A stretch of DNA of 64,000 bases, from positions 806,001 to 870,000 of the forward strand of contig CAWDZA010000015.1 of assembly GCA_963806635.1 (NCBI GenBank). Direction: 5' to 3'. The position numbers and the translations under genes are program-made. Positions 34,359 through 42,208 of the stretch are shown here, one piece after another (positions within the stretch are counted from its first letter, which is position 1; the number at the start of each line of letters is the position of its first letter). The notes beneath the pieces were generated by a model. That model made no database searches. It was given only the letters and a program-made list of their open reading frames with translations, and was not told where the DNA came from. This stretch comes from CAVVEQ01 sp963806635 (GTDB lineage: Bacteria > Chloroflexota > Anaerolineae > Anaerolineales > Anaerolineaceae).

Positions 34359-35496
34359 TTAGATTGATTTTCTATAAACCCGATGGTTCTTATATTCCTT
34401 GCCGCCTACGGTCTTGAGGTCCTTGCGCATCTGCACAGCAGTTTCTGCGACCTGGGTTAATTCTGCTGCCTCAAATTGTGAACCTTGAAGGTACTTCGCC
34501 ATCTCATTATAGAGTAGCGCGTTCGCCCCGCGACCCTGGAATTCCGGAAGCACTCCAGCTCCATTCAACGAAATGAATGTCGTCTTCTTGAATTCTCTGA
34601 GAATATCGATAATTCCCCAGGGACGCGATAAGCCAACTTTGCCTTTTTGTCGCTGCAGCGACTTCGGAAATATCCGGAAATCCGAAAAGAAAACCTATGA
34701 TATCTTCGTTGTGCATGATCACTTTGATCATTTTTGGATCCGCAATGGTCAGCAGGCTGTCCAGCAAAAACTGGATCTCCCTCTCTGTAAGGGGATAATA
34801 TTCCCAGTTGTTTACAAAAGTTTTATTGTAAGTTTGACCGATCCGCCAGGACCAATCCCGCAATTCCTTCTTGGTCTGGAAAGTCTTAACATGGAAATAG
34901 CCTCGTTCCTCCACCCTGCGGGCTACCTCCTGCATCTTGGCAGGAAGCACAAATTGCTCACGTGTCAGGTAGCATGAAACAAAATCAACTTCTTTTTCGA
35001 AACCTGCTTTTTCAAACAATTTCCGGTAATAAGGAAAGTTATAATTCATCATCGTCATCATAGCCCGGTTCTCATTACCTTCAATTTGGACCCCGTAACC
35101 ATCCAGGATGCCAAATCCTTTCGGTCCAACGATGGTATCAAGTTTGCGGTCTCTGCCCCATTGAAATGCCGCAGAGAAAACAGCATCCGCAGCTTCCTGA
35201 TCATCAATTGAATCGAAATAATAGAATTGTGTCTTTTTCGTATTGTGGTAGTCGTTGAAAACCTTGTTCTCTGTTGCTACAATCCGGGAAACTACTTTCC
35301 CATCCCTTTTTGCAATAAAAAAATCGGCTGAATTAAACTCATAAAATGGGTGTTTCTTTTTGTCAAAAACCAGGCGCATGTCCGAATAAAATGGTGGTAC
35401 CCATTGGGGGGTGCCTTGATAGAGATCATAATGAAAATCAATAAATTCCTTAACCTGTCCCTTGTTTCCTGCGTCGACTTTAATGGTTTCGATCAT
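34359..35496 (-). CDS. GNAT-like acetyltransferase-family protein, one frame break
   Basis: The merged product of about 378 residues starts 'MIETIKVDAGNKGQVKEFID' and belongs to a family of large GNAT-fold proteins of unknown substrate (seen in many bacteria near lipid or wall genes). An N-terminal part has 'QGTPQWVPPFYSDMRLVFDK' and 'FFIAKRDGKVVSRI'; the C-terminal part has the GNAT acetyl-CoA loop-like 'GAGVLPEFQGRGANALLYNE'. The frame breaks at the A-run at 34644-34648 (plus-strand T's), where removing one A joins 'ISEVAAAT' to 'KGKVGLSRPWGIIDILREFK'. The start has CGGGAG upstream. Confidence 0.75.
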
Positions 35497-35576
35497 TTCA
35501 AACTCCCGGTTTAATTTGAATTACAAAAAAGTATACTCCCATTTATCAAGGTAAAATTAAGCCATTCGGAGGAAGC

Positions 35577-36618
35577 ATGACAACCAGCCACTTGGAAAAG
35601 GAAATCCTGCAGCAGCCAACTGTCATCAAGAATTTTCTTGCCAGGCAATCAGCCAATATTGCCTCAATTTGTGATCAGGTTCGTTCCAAATATAAATTCG
35701 TTGTCATTGCAGCCCGGGGAACCTCTGATAATGCCGCCAGGTATGCCCAATATCTCTTTGGCGCCCACAATCGACTGCAGGTTGCGCTTGCCACACCATC
35801 GTTATTCACTTTCTATAACACCCACCCCGATCTTTCGGATGCGCTGGTGATCGGCATCTCCCAGAGCGGACGCTCCCCGGATATCATTTCCGTGATCGAA
35901 GCAGGCCGTAAATGCGGATCCATCACCCTTGTCAATCACGAATGATCCCACCTCACCGCTTGCCTTGAATTCCGATTATGTTATTCCGCTGGGAACCGGG
36001 GTGGAAAAAGCAGTGGCGGCAACGAAAACTTATTCAACTTCACTTGCTGCCATGGCGATGTTCTCCTCAATGCTGGCAGGGGATAAAAACCACGTGCAGC
36101 AGATTGAATTGCTGCCGCAGGCAATGGAGGAGACAATCGAGTTCGCCGGACGGGACCTCGAGCGGGTCCAGCGATACCGATATATCAACCGCTGCTCGGT
36201 GCTCGGCAGAGGGTTCAACTACGCCACAGCCTTCGAGATTGCCCTGAAGATCAAGGAATTAACCGGCGTGATCGCGGAATCCTACTCCTCGGCGGATTTC
36301 CGGCATGGACCCATTGCCACGGTTAGCCGTGGATCTCCGGTCATCGTCGTCGCTCCGTCCGGGAAATTGAAACAGGATATTTCAAGCCTAATACATCAGC
36401 TCAATACCAGAGGCGCGGAATTGATCGTCATCAGCGATTCCTCTGAACTCCTGGGATATGCAAGGGTCAGGTTTCAAACCCCCAAAGGCATCCCCGAGTG
36501 GCTTACACCGATTCCATACGTCATTCCAGGACAGCTTTTTGCCTTGCAGCTCACCCGTGAAATGGGATTGCCCCTCGATCAACCTGCCGGCTTGACGAAA
36601 ATTACAGAGACTTATTAA
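35577..36618 (+). CDS. SIS-domain sugar-phosphate isomerase/deaminase-like protein, one frame break
   Basis: The merged product of about 346 residues has two SIS domains as in the isomerase half of GlmS and in AgaS/FrlB-type deaminases, with no glutaminase domain. Visible marks are 'AARGTSDNAARYAQYLF', 'VIGISQSGRSPDIISVIEAG' and 'AVAATKTYSTSLAAMAMF', then 'GRGFNYATAFEIALKIKELT' in the second domain. One extra A near 35934 breaks the frame; removing it gives 'ITLVITNDPTSPLALNSDYV', which is the family pattern. It precedes murA by 27 nt, so it may supply or recycle amino-sugar phosphate for the wall. The substrate is not certain. Confidence 0.8.
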
Positions 36619-36645
36619 ATTGTTTGTCTTTTCTGGAGGAACCGA

Positions 36646-37928
36646 ATGGAGAAATTCATAATTGAAGGTGGAAAGAAATTGGAAGGCGTTATCACTCCCT
36701 CAGGAAATAAGAACTCCGCGCTCCCTGTCCTGGCTGCCTGCCTGCTCACCGATGAAGAGATCGTTCTCCATAATGTTCCCAACATCACCGATGTAGTTAC
36801 CATGCAATCCCTGCTTGCCAGCCTGGGTGTCAAAGTGGAACCGCTTGGTGACCACAGCTGGCGCATTCACGCACGCGAGGTGTGCCCGGCTGACCTGGAC
36901 CCGGATCTGACCCGCAAGATTCGAGCTTCCATCCTTCTGGCAGGTCCTATGGTTGCCCGCTCTGGTCAGCTCACCCTGCCGCCCCCCGGAGGGGATGTTA
37001 TCGGCCGTCGCAGGGTGGATACTCATTTGCTCGCGCTCAAGAAACTTGGCGCTGTCAATAAAGTATGATCGTAATTTCCAGTTTGAATCCCATGGTTTGA
37101 AAGGCGCGGATATCCTTCTGGACGAGGCCAGCGTGACCGCCACCGAAAACGCGATCATGGCTTGCACCACCGCCAAAGGCAGATCGATGATCCGCAATGC
37201 TGCCTCAGAACCGCATATACAAGAGCTGTGTCATTTTCTAAACTACCCTGGGTGGGGATATCCGCAATATCGGCTCTAACACGCTTGAAATCAATGGTGT
37301 TCCAAAATTGCACGGCGGTGAATTCGCCATCGGACCCGATTACCTGGAGGTGGTCAGTTTCATCGGCGCTGCAGTCGTCACTCACGGCTCCATCCGCATC
37401 CGAAACGCCGGCTGTGAATATCTTTCAATGATCCGGCTGGTCTTTGAGCGCCTGGGTGTGCATTGGAACCAGGAAGGCGAAGATATCGTTGTACCCTCCA
37501 ATCAGAAATTGAGGATCGAACCCGACCTTGGCGGCGCTATCCCAGAGATCAGCGTCATGCCCTGGCCGGCCTTCCCAACCGATTTAATGAGCATTGCGAT
37601 CGTGGTCGCCACGCAATCCAAAGGAACGGTTCTTTTCCACGACTGGATGTACCCCAGCCGGATGTTCTTCACAGATAAACTTGTGGGAATGGGCGCGCAG
37701 ATCGTTCTGTGTGACCCGCATCGCTGCATCGTTCAGGGACCTTCCCGGTTCTACGGCGAAAAAATGGAAAGTCCCGATATCCGCGCCGGCATGGCTTTGC
37801 TGTTAGCCACCCTCTCCGCACCAGGCAAATCCGTCATCCGCAACATCGGGCAGATTGACCGCGGTTACGAGAAAGTGGACGTTAAATTAAAATCACTCGG
37901 TGCCACTATTGAAAGAGTCACCGAGTGA
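36646..37928 (+). CDS. murA: UDP-N-acetylglucosamine 1-carboxyvinyltransferase (Asp-type), two frame breaks
   Basis: Adds enolpyruvate to UDP-GlcNAc, the first committed step of peptidoglycan synthesis. The merged product of about 427 residues has 'TPSGNKNSALPVLAACLL' with the catalytic Lys, and the active-site loop 'LPPPGGDVIGRRRVDTH', where Asp117 replaces the usual Cys (E. coli Cys115). Two extra bases break the frame: an A at about 37056 (joins 'KKLGAV' to 'IKYDRNFQFESHG') and a T at about 37244 (joins 'CHFLN' to 'TLGGDIRNIGSNTLEI'). All parts are well conserved, so errors are likelier than decay. GGAGG precedes the ATG. Confidence 0.9.
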
Positions 37929-37943
37929 TTCTATTAAGTAAGT

Positions 37944-38288
37944 TTATTTTCCTTCGGCGACTTCCATAAAGGTGGTCACAGCCTGCCGAAGCATATTCTC
38001 CGGCAATGCCCCCACCTGTTGATGGACAATGTTCCCATTGGAAATGAACAACATCGTAGGAATTCCCTGAACCCCATATTGCTGGGCATATTTTTGATCA
38101 TTATCAACATTCACTTTTGCTACCAATAATTTACCTGCGTATTCCGTAGCCAGTTTTTCGAGGGTCGGGGCGACCATTTTACATGGGGTGCACCAGGGAG
38201 CCCAAAAATCCACGATTACCGGGATGGCGGATTTTAATACTGTATTTTCAAAGGAATCATCTGTTACATGGATGGGTTCGTTCGTCAT
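37944..38288 (-). CDS. trxA: Thioredoxin
   Basis: A small cytoplasmic disulfide reductase of 114 residues. The active site reads WCTPC (Cys33 and Cys36) in place of the common WCGPC, a variant that can change redox potential. 'VIVDFWAPWCTPCKMVAPTL' and the cis-Pro in 'GIPTMLFIS' are typical. Its ATG overlaps the stop of the response regulator gene (TAATG), so it is the last gene of the signalling operon. No thioredoxin reductase gene is near. Confidence 0.95.
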   Translation of the reverse strand: MTNEPIHVTDDSFENTVLKSAIPVIVDFWAPWCTPCKMVAPTLEKLATEYAGKLLVAKVNVDNDQKYAQQYGVQGIPTMLFISNGNIVHQQVGALPENMLRQAVTTFMEVAEGK

Positions 38289-39031
38289 TATTTCTCCTCT
38301 ACTATTAAATCAGATTGATTTTTCCTGTAATCCACGAACCGGTATCCAACTCCCCGTTCTGTCAGGATATAAACAGGATTTGCAGGGTCTTTTTCCAGCT
38401 TTTGCCTAAGGTAATTCACGTACAACCGCACATAATGGGGTTCATCCTGGTACTCATAACCCCAAACTTTCGCCAGTAGTGTATCATAAGTTTGCACCCA
38501 GCCTGCATTCATGACCAGGTGGTAAAGCAGCCGGTATTCCGTCGGCCGCAATTGAACTGGCTTTCCCTCCAGAAGAACCTCATGCCTTCCAAAATCCAGG
38601 GTCAATCGGTCATCAACCTGGATGACTTCCTTGGAGGCGATCCCGCTGGATTCGGATCTCCGTAGCACAGCTTTGATTCGGCTGACCAATTCCCTTGGAC
38701 TGAATGGTTTGGTGATGTAATCATCCGCGCCCAACTCCAGCCCTTTGATTCGGTCATCTTCCTCGCCGCGGGCGGTCAGCATGATCACAGGCGTGGAATT
38801 ATGCTGACGGATCAACTTTAGCACTTCATAGCCATCCAAATCCGGGAGCATAACATCCAGCAACACAATATCCGGCAGCTTCTCCCGGATCAAATTCACG
38901 GCCTTCATGCCTTTGTCAGCTTCGAAGACCTGGAAACCGTCGTGTTCCAGGTTTAACCGAATAAACCGCACCATCCTCTCTTCATCATCCACAACCAGGA
39001 CCATGCGGTTCCTGAAATTATCCTCAACCAT
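38288..39031 (-). CDS. OmpR/PhoB-family response regulator
   Basis: The 247-residue protein has a receiver domain (about 10-125) with the acidic pair DD15-16, the phosphorylation site Asp59 in 'PDIVLLDVMLPDLDGYEV', the Thr in 'PVIMLTARGEEDD' and Lys in 'DDYITKPFSPREL'. The C-terminal winged helix (about 145-240) has 'LRPTEYRLLYHLVMNAG' and 'YVRLYVNYLRQKLEKDP'. It should bind DNA when phosphorylated. No histidine kinase is encoded next to it; it lies instead in a Ser/Thr kinase-phosphatase operon, coupled to thioredoxin. Confidence 0.93.
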   Translation of the reverse strand: MVEDNFRNRMVLVVDDEERMVRFIRLNLEHDGFQVFEADKGMKAVNLIREKLPDIVLLDVMLPDLDGYEVLKLIRQHNSTPVIMLTARGEEDDRIKGLELGADDYITKPFSPRELVSRIKAVLRRSESSGIASKEVIQVDDRLTLDFGRHEVLLEGKPVQLRPTEYRLLYHLVMNAGWVQTYDTLLAKVWGYEYQDEPHYVRLYVNYLRQKLEKDPANPVYILTERGVGYRFVDYRKNQSDLIVEEK

Positions 39032-39036
39032 ATGTT

Positions 39037-39276
39037 TTACTCGCGGACGAAGGTGATAATTTGCTCTTCAGATTCAGATGATACAACTTCAATATAGTTA
39101 ACTTTTGCGATGGGATAGATCACAATGCTTACATTGGATTCCAATGTTTTGATATCCTTGCCATCCTTTTTGCGAGGGTTTTTCAAGGCAACGAGATTGT
39201 CGATTGGGGAGGGTAAATTATCCAATTCCCCCAACACCGGGTCTTCGTTTGATACATGAATAATGACTGTGACCAT
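39037..39276 (-). CDS. Small conserved-looking protein of signalling operon, function unknown
   Basis: I do not recognise a named family. The 79-residue protein is predicted to be mostly beta: a strand 'TVIIHVSNEDP', a middle stretch 'LVALKNPRKKDGKDIKTLES' with a basic patch, and strands 'SIVIYPIAKVNYIEVV' and 'QIITFVRE'. No signal or membrane segment is seen. It sits 7 nt after the FHA gene and 5 nt before the response regulator gene in the same direction, which strongly supports it being real. An AAGTAGG stretch precedes the ATG. A small barrel or adaptor fold is a guess. Confidence 0.75.
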   Translation of the reverse strand: MVTVIIHVSNEDPVLGELDNLPSPIDNLVALKNPRKKDGKDIKTLESNVSIVIYPIAKVNYIEVVSSESEEQIITFVRE

Positions 39277-39283
39277 AAATGAC

Positions 39284-39802
39284 CTACTTGTGGATCAGAA
39301 CCTGGATCTTCAGCTTTCCGACGGCAAGAATATCGCCATGATTGATCGGGTAATCCACATGTGGGACGATCTTTTGACCATTAACCCGCGTCCCATTTGA
39401 GGACCCCAGATCCGTGACCACAACCCCCTGGTTCACAATTTTGATGGCAACATGCAGGCGAGAAACTCCCTGGGCGTAAGCATTGAATGCCGATAGATCA
39501 ATATCTGGCAGGATAGGCTGTCCCTCCGATACCCTCCCCAGGGTAAATTCTGTCCGACCTTTCAAATGGATCACCTGACCGCTCTCCACAAGGTGAAGTG
39601 AAACCAGCGCCCCCTCCTCCCCTGCCTTGATATCCATCGGGGGTTGCGGGGGAAGTACCGGTTGCTGGGTCAGAATATCCGAAGGCGTTTTTTTGATCTG
39701 CTGCGTGGTCAGGTTTTCCTGAATGATCAGCCTGGCACCGCATTCACTGCAAAAGAGCGCGCCCGGGGGTTCTTCATGCTGGCAATTGGGACAAATGATC
39801 AT
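39284..39802 (-). CDS. Zinc ribbon-FHA domain protein
   Basis: The 172-residue protein starts with a zinc ribbon of four cysteines (Cys4, 7, 18, 21; 'CPNCQ' and 'CSECG'), a Thr/Pro-rich linker (about 31-60) and an FHA domain (about 65-165) with 'FTLGR', 'GVSRLHVAI' and 'DLGSSNGTRVNG', the phosphothreonine-binding residues. FHA domains read phosphorylated Ser/Thr kinase targets. The linker holds several Thr residues ('NLTTQQIKKTPSD') that could be kinase sites, as in GarA/OdhI-type switches; that is inference. It overlaps the DnaJ-VWA stop by 4 nt. Confidence 0.92.
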   Translation of the reverse strand: MIICPNCQHEEPPGALFCSECGARLIIQENLTTQQIKKTPSDILTQQPVLPPQPPMDIKAGEEGALVSLHLVESGQVIHLKGRTEFTLGRVSEGQPILPDIDLSAFNAYAQGVSRLHVAIKIVNQGVVVTDLGSSNGTRVNGQKIVPHVDYPINHGDILAVGKLKIQVLIHK

Positions 39803-41271
39803 GGCGTATTATGCTCCGATCCTTGGTTTAACAATAGGGCTCTGGTCCCGTATTTAATTCGCTTGTTGCCTTCCTCGCTGAACCGGTGGCTCTGGTGAAT
39901 ATGTTCAGCTTCCATAAGAACAGTGTGTGCCAGTTCACGGTTACCGTCAGCAAGCAGGTGCGTGGCGAGATGATGGAGGTGTTGGGTGGCTTTGTCGATA
40001 TCCCCCCCATCTACTTCCTTACGCGCATTTTCGTGCATCCGGTAAAGTGTTAACCGGGCCATTGCTTCTATTATAGCAATAGGTGGGGATTCTTTGTCCA
40101 AATTTGGAACAACTTCTTTTTTTAGTTCAATTGGCAGCCGCTCGATTCCCACCGCTTTAGTCGGGATTTCCATCTTGACCTTACCCTTGGTAAGCGTCAA
40201 TTGTTCCTTATTTACGGATAACGGGCTTATCGCAAATTCCAGTAAAACAGAAAGATTATTATCATAACAAATGCTGCCCATATTTATGGGCGACCCTGGG
40301 TCAAGCGGCGTTATATCCGGAGAAAGACGAAAGGCGTATACCAACTCCACCTCTGCATCGCCAGTAAAATCATAGGTGACATTGTGTGCGTAAACCCTCA
40401 CAATTGCACTCAGCCGCTGATCGAAGAACCTGGAAAGGTCCTTCGGATTGGAGATGAAATTCGCGTTCCCGCCGCTGGAACTGGCCAGCTTATCAAGAAA
40501 GACATCATTCCATTCATGACCGACCCCCAGCGCATGAATGGTGATTCCCTCCTCCGCGCACTTGGCTGCCAGATCATAACAGGCTTGCTCATCACCATAC
40601 GTCTGCCCATCGGTGATTAGGACCAATTGCTTCACGGAGGAAGAAAGAGATCCATTTTTGAGGGCGCTGATCCCGGCTTCCAAACCCTGAAAGATCTCAG
40701 TGGCGCCGGAGCAGCGAATGGCGTGTATCTTGCTTTCACATCGATTTATATCGGAAGCATGGGTTGGCTGTACCACCGTCTCGGCTTTATCGCTGAATGC
40801 CACAACCGAAACCAGGTCGTCTGGTCGGAGCTGTCGGATCAGATTGACTGTGTTGGTCTTGACGATATCCATCCGGGTTCCAGCCATGGAAGTAGATTTA
40901 TCGATCACGATGCAAATGTTAATGGGTGGATAGCGGGTGGGGTCAAATTTGGCAGTGCAGTTGACATCCATGAGCACGTACAGCATTTGCTTTTCAGCCA
41001 GCATCGGGATAGCGCTCCGGCTGTATTTCGCCTTGATGGATACTTCCGGACCAATTTTCTGCGCCGGAAGGGTTGAATCGTATTTTTGCCTTTTTATTTC
41101 GTTGCTGAGGGTATCGTAGGCTTCCTGGATCAGCAGAAATTGTTCCTTCGCGCCTGGATCCGGGTTCGCGTCTGGATGCAACTTACGGGCAGCTTCAAAA
41201 TATGCTGTCCGGATTTCTTCGGCGGATGCATCCTGCGGCAAGCCTAATACACTGTAAAAATCTGATCCCAT
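39799..41271 (-). CDS. DnaJ domain-VWA domain fusion protein
   Basis: The 490-residue protein has an N-terminal J domain (about 1-68) with HPD at 32-34 ('EAARKLHPDANPDPG'), which in known proteins stimulates Hsp70 ATPase. A VWA domain follows (about 95-290) with a full metal site: Asp124-x-Ser126-x-Ser128 in 'CIVIDKSTSMAGTRMD', Thr in 'RCSGATEIFQGLEAG' and Asp in 'QLVLITDGQTYGDEQ'. The C-terminal part (about 300-490) has a beta-rich section then helices with 'HLATHLLADGNRELAHT'. No zinc finger or substrate domain of DnaJ is present. It sits between PP2C and FHA genes, so a signalling scaffold is likelier than a general chaperone. Confidence 0.9.
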   Translation of the reverse strand: MGSDFYSVLGLPQDASAEEIRTAYFEAARKLHPDANPDPGAKEQFLLIQEAYDTLSNEIKRQKYDSTLPAQKIGPEVSIKAKYSRSAIPMLAEKQMLYVLMDVNCTAKFDPTRYPPINICIVIDKSTSMAGTRMDIVKTNTVNLIRQLRPDDLVSVVAFSDKAETVVQPTHASDINRCESKIHAIRCSGATEIFQGLEAGISALKNGSLSSSVKQLVLITDGQTYGDEQACYDLAAKCAEEGITIHALGVGHEWNDVFLDKLASSSGGNANFISNPKDLSRFFDQRLSAIVRVYAHNVTYDFTGDAEVELVYAFRLSPDITPLDPGSPINMGSICYDNNLSVLLEFAISPLSVNKEQLTLTKGKVKMEIPTKAVGIERLPIELKKEVVPNLDKESPPIAIIEAMARLTLYRMHENARKEVDGGDIDKATQHLHHLATHLLADGNRELAHTVLMEAEHIHQSHRFSEEGNKRIKYGTRALLLNQGSEHNTP

Positions 41272-41283
41272 TCTACCTTTTCA

Positions 41284-42189
41284 TTAAGTCAAAATTTGAA
41301 CCAGCACCGCACTGATATTATCCGGCCCGCCAGCTGCATTGGCCGCTTTGGTCAATTCATGGCAGGCGATCGAAGGGTTGGGTGAATTTTTAATGATCCT
41401 GAAGATATCGGCCTCTGGAACTACACCCCACAGCCCATCGCTGCAGATGAGAAGCGACCCAGGATGCGGAATCTGGAAAGTATCGATATCCGGGCGGTAT
41501 GGCTCGGCCTGCCCGATTGCCCGGTAAAGAACGTTTCGTTGTGGATGGTTGGAGGCTTCATCCTCGTTGATTTGACCCAGCTCCACCAGGCGGTGCACCA
41601 GGGAATGATCCTGTGTGATCGCATGCATCCTGCCATCCGGATAGAGGAAGTACGCCCTGGTATCCCCCACATGCGCCACGGTAACCTGTTCACCAAGAAT
41701 CAGTGTCGCCGTAAGGGTGGTACCACCGCCTGGGGCACGTTTGACCACAGCCTGCTGGGCTTCCTGCATCCCCTTCTCCATCATCTCCTGCAAGCTTTCC
41801 GACGGAGACTGCGGGACAATACCCAGAAACGGCATATATAACTTGGAAAGCACAAATTGCGAGAATGCCCGGATCGCCACCCCGCTGGCAACCTCTCCAT
41901 GCATATGGCCACCCATACCATCGGCTACGATGAAGATTCCAAATGGCAGCTCGATGTTTCCATCCGCCAGGATTGAATTGAGCGCAAAGATCGAATCCTC
42001 GTTGTGCTCGCGCTGCTTCCCCACCGATTGTGCAGTGCCAACCATCAGTTGGATGGGTTTCAGAGTCACCGAGGAAGAACTCACCGCTTTGAGCTGGTCC
42101 TCCGAAAGCGGCGCAGTTTGCACATCGGAATGGAATTGTCGCTTTTTGCCAAAAATCTTGTTGACGAGTTCCTCGAAAGATTTAGCCAT
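41284..42189 (-). CDS. PP2C-family Ser/Thr protein phosphatase
   Basis: A metal-dependent phosphatase that would reverse the neighbouring kinase. The 301-residue protein has the PP2C core (about 45-300) with 'QREHNEDSIFAL', 'FIVADGMGGHMHGEVAS', 'VTVAHVGDTRAYFL', 'LICSDGLWGVVPE' and 'GGPDNISAVLVQI', supplying all the metal-binding Asp residues. An N-terminal stretch of about 45 residues is extra. No membrane segment is visible. It lies 19 nt after the kinase gene and 12 nt before the DnaJ-VWA gene. Confidence 0.94.
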   Translation of the reverse strand: MAKSFEELVNKIFGKKRQFHSDVQTAPLSEDQLKAVSSSSVTLKPIQLMVGTAQSVGKQREHNEDSIFALNSILADGNIELPFGIFIVADGMGGHMHGEVASGVAIRAFSQFVLSKLYMPFLGIVPQSPSESLQEMMEKGMQEAQQAVVKRAPGGGTTLTATLILGEQVTVAHVGDTRAYFLYPDGRMHAITQDHSLVHRLVELGQINEDEASNHPQRNVLYRAIGQAEPYRPDIDTFQIPHPGSLLICSDGLWGVVPEADIFRIIKNSPNPSIACHELTKAANAAGGPDNISAVLVQILT

Positions 42190-42208
42190 TCATCACATTC
42201 CTTCCCTC

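Noticed and set aside
35577..36618. Full GlmS (glutamine-fructose-6-phosphate aminotransferase)
   Set aside because: Only the SIS half is present; there is no glutaminase domain with an N-terminal Cys.
33460..37250. Programmed frameshifting as cause of the frame breaks
   Set aside because: The breaks lack a shared slippery sequence or downstream structure, occur in unrelated genes and are repaired by removing one base, which fits read error better.
23533..39031. Histidine kinase at 23.5 kb and response regulator at 38.3 kb as a cognate pair
   Set aside because: HisKA_3 kinases normally pair with NarL-type regulators, the regulator is OmpR-type, and they lie 14 kb apart in different units.
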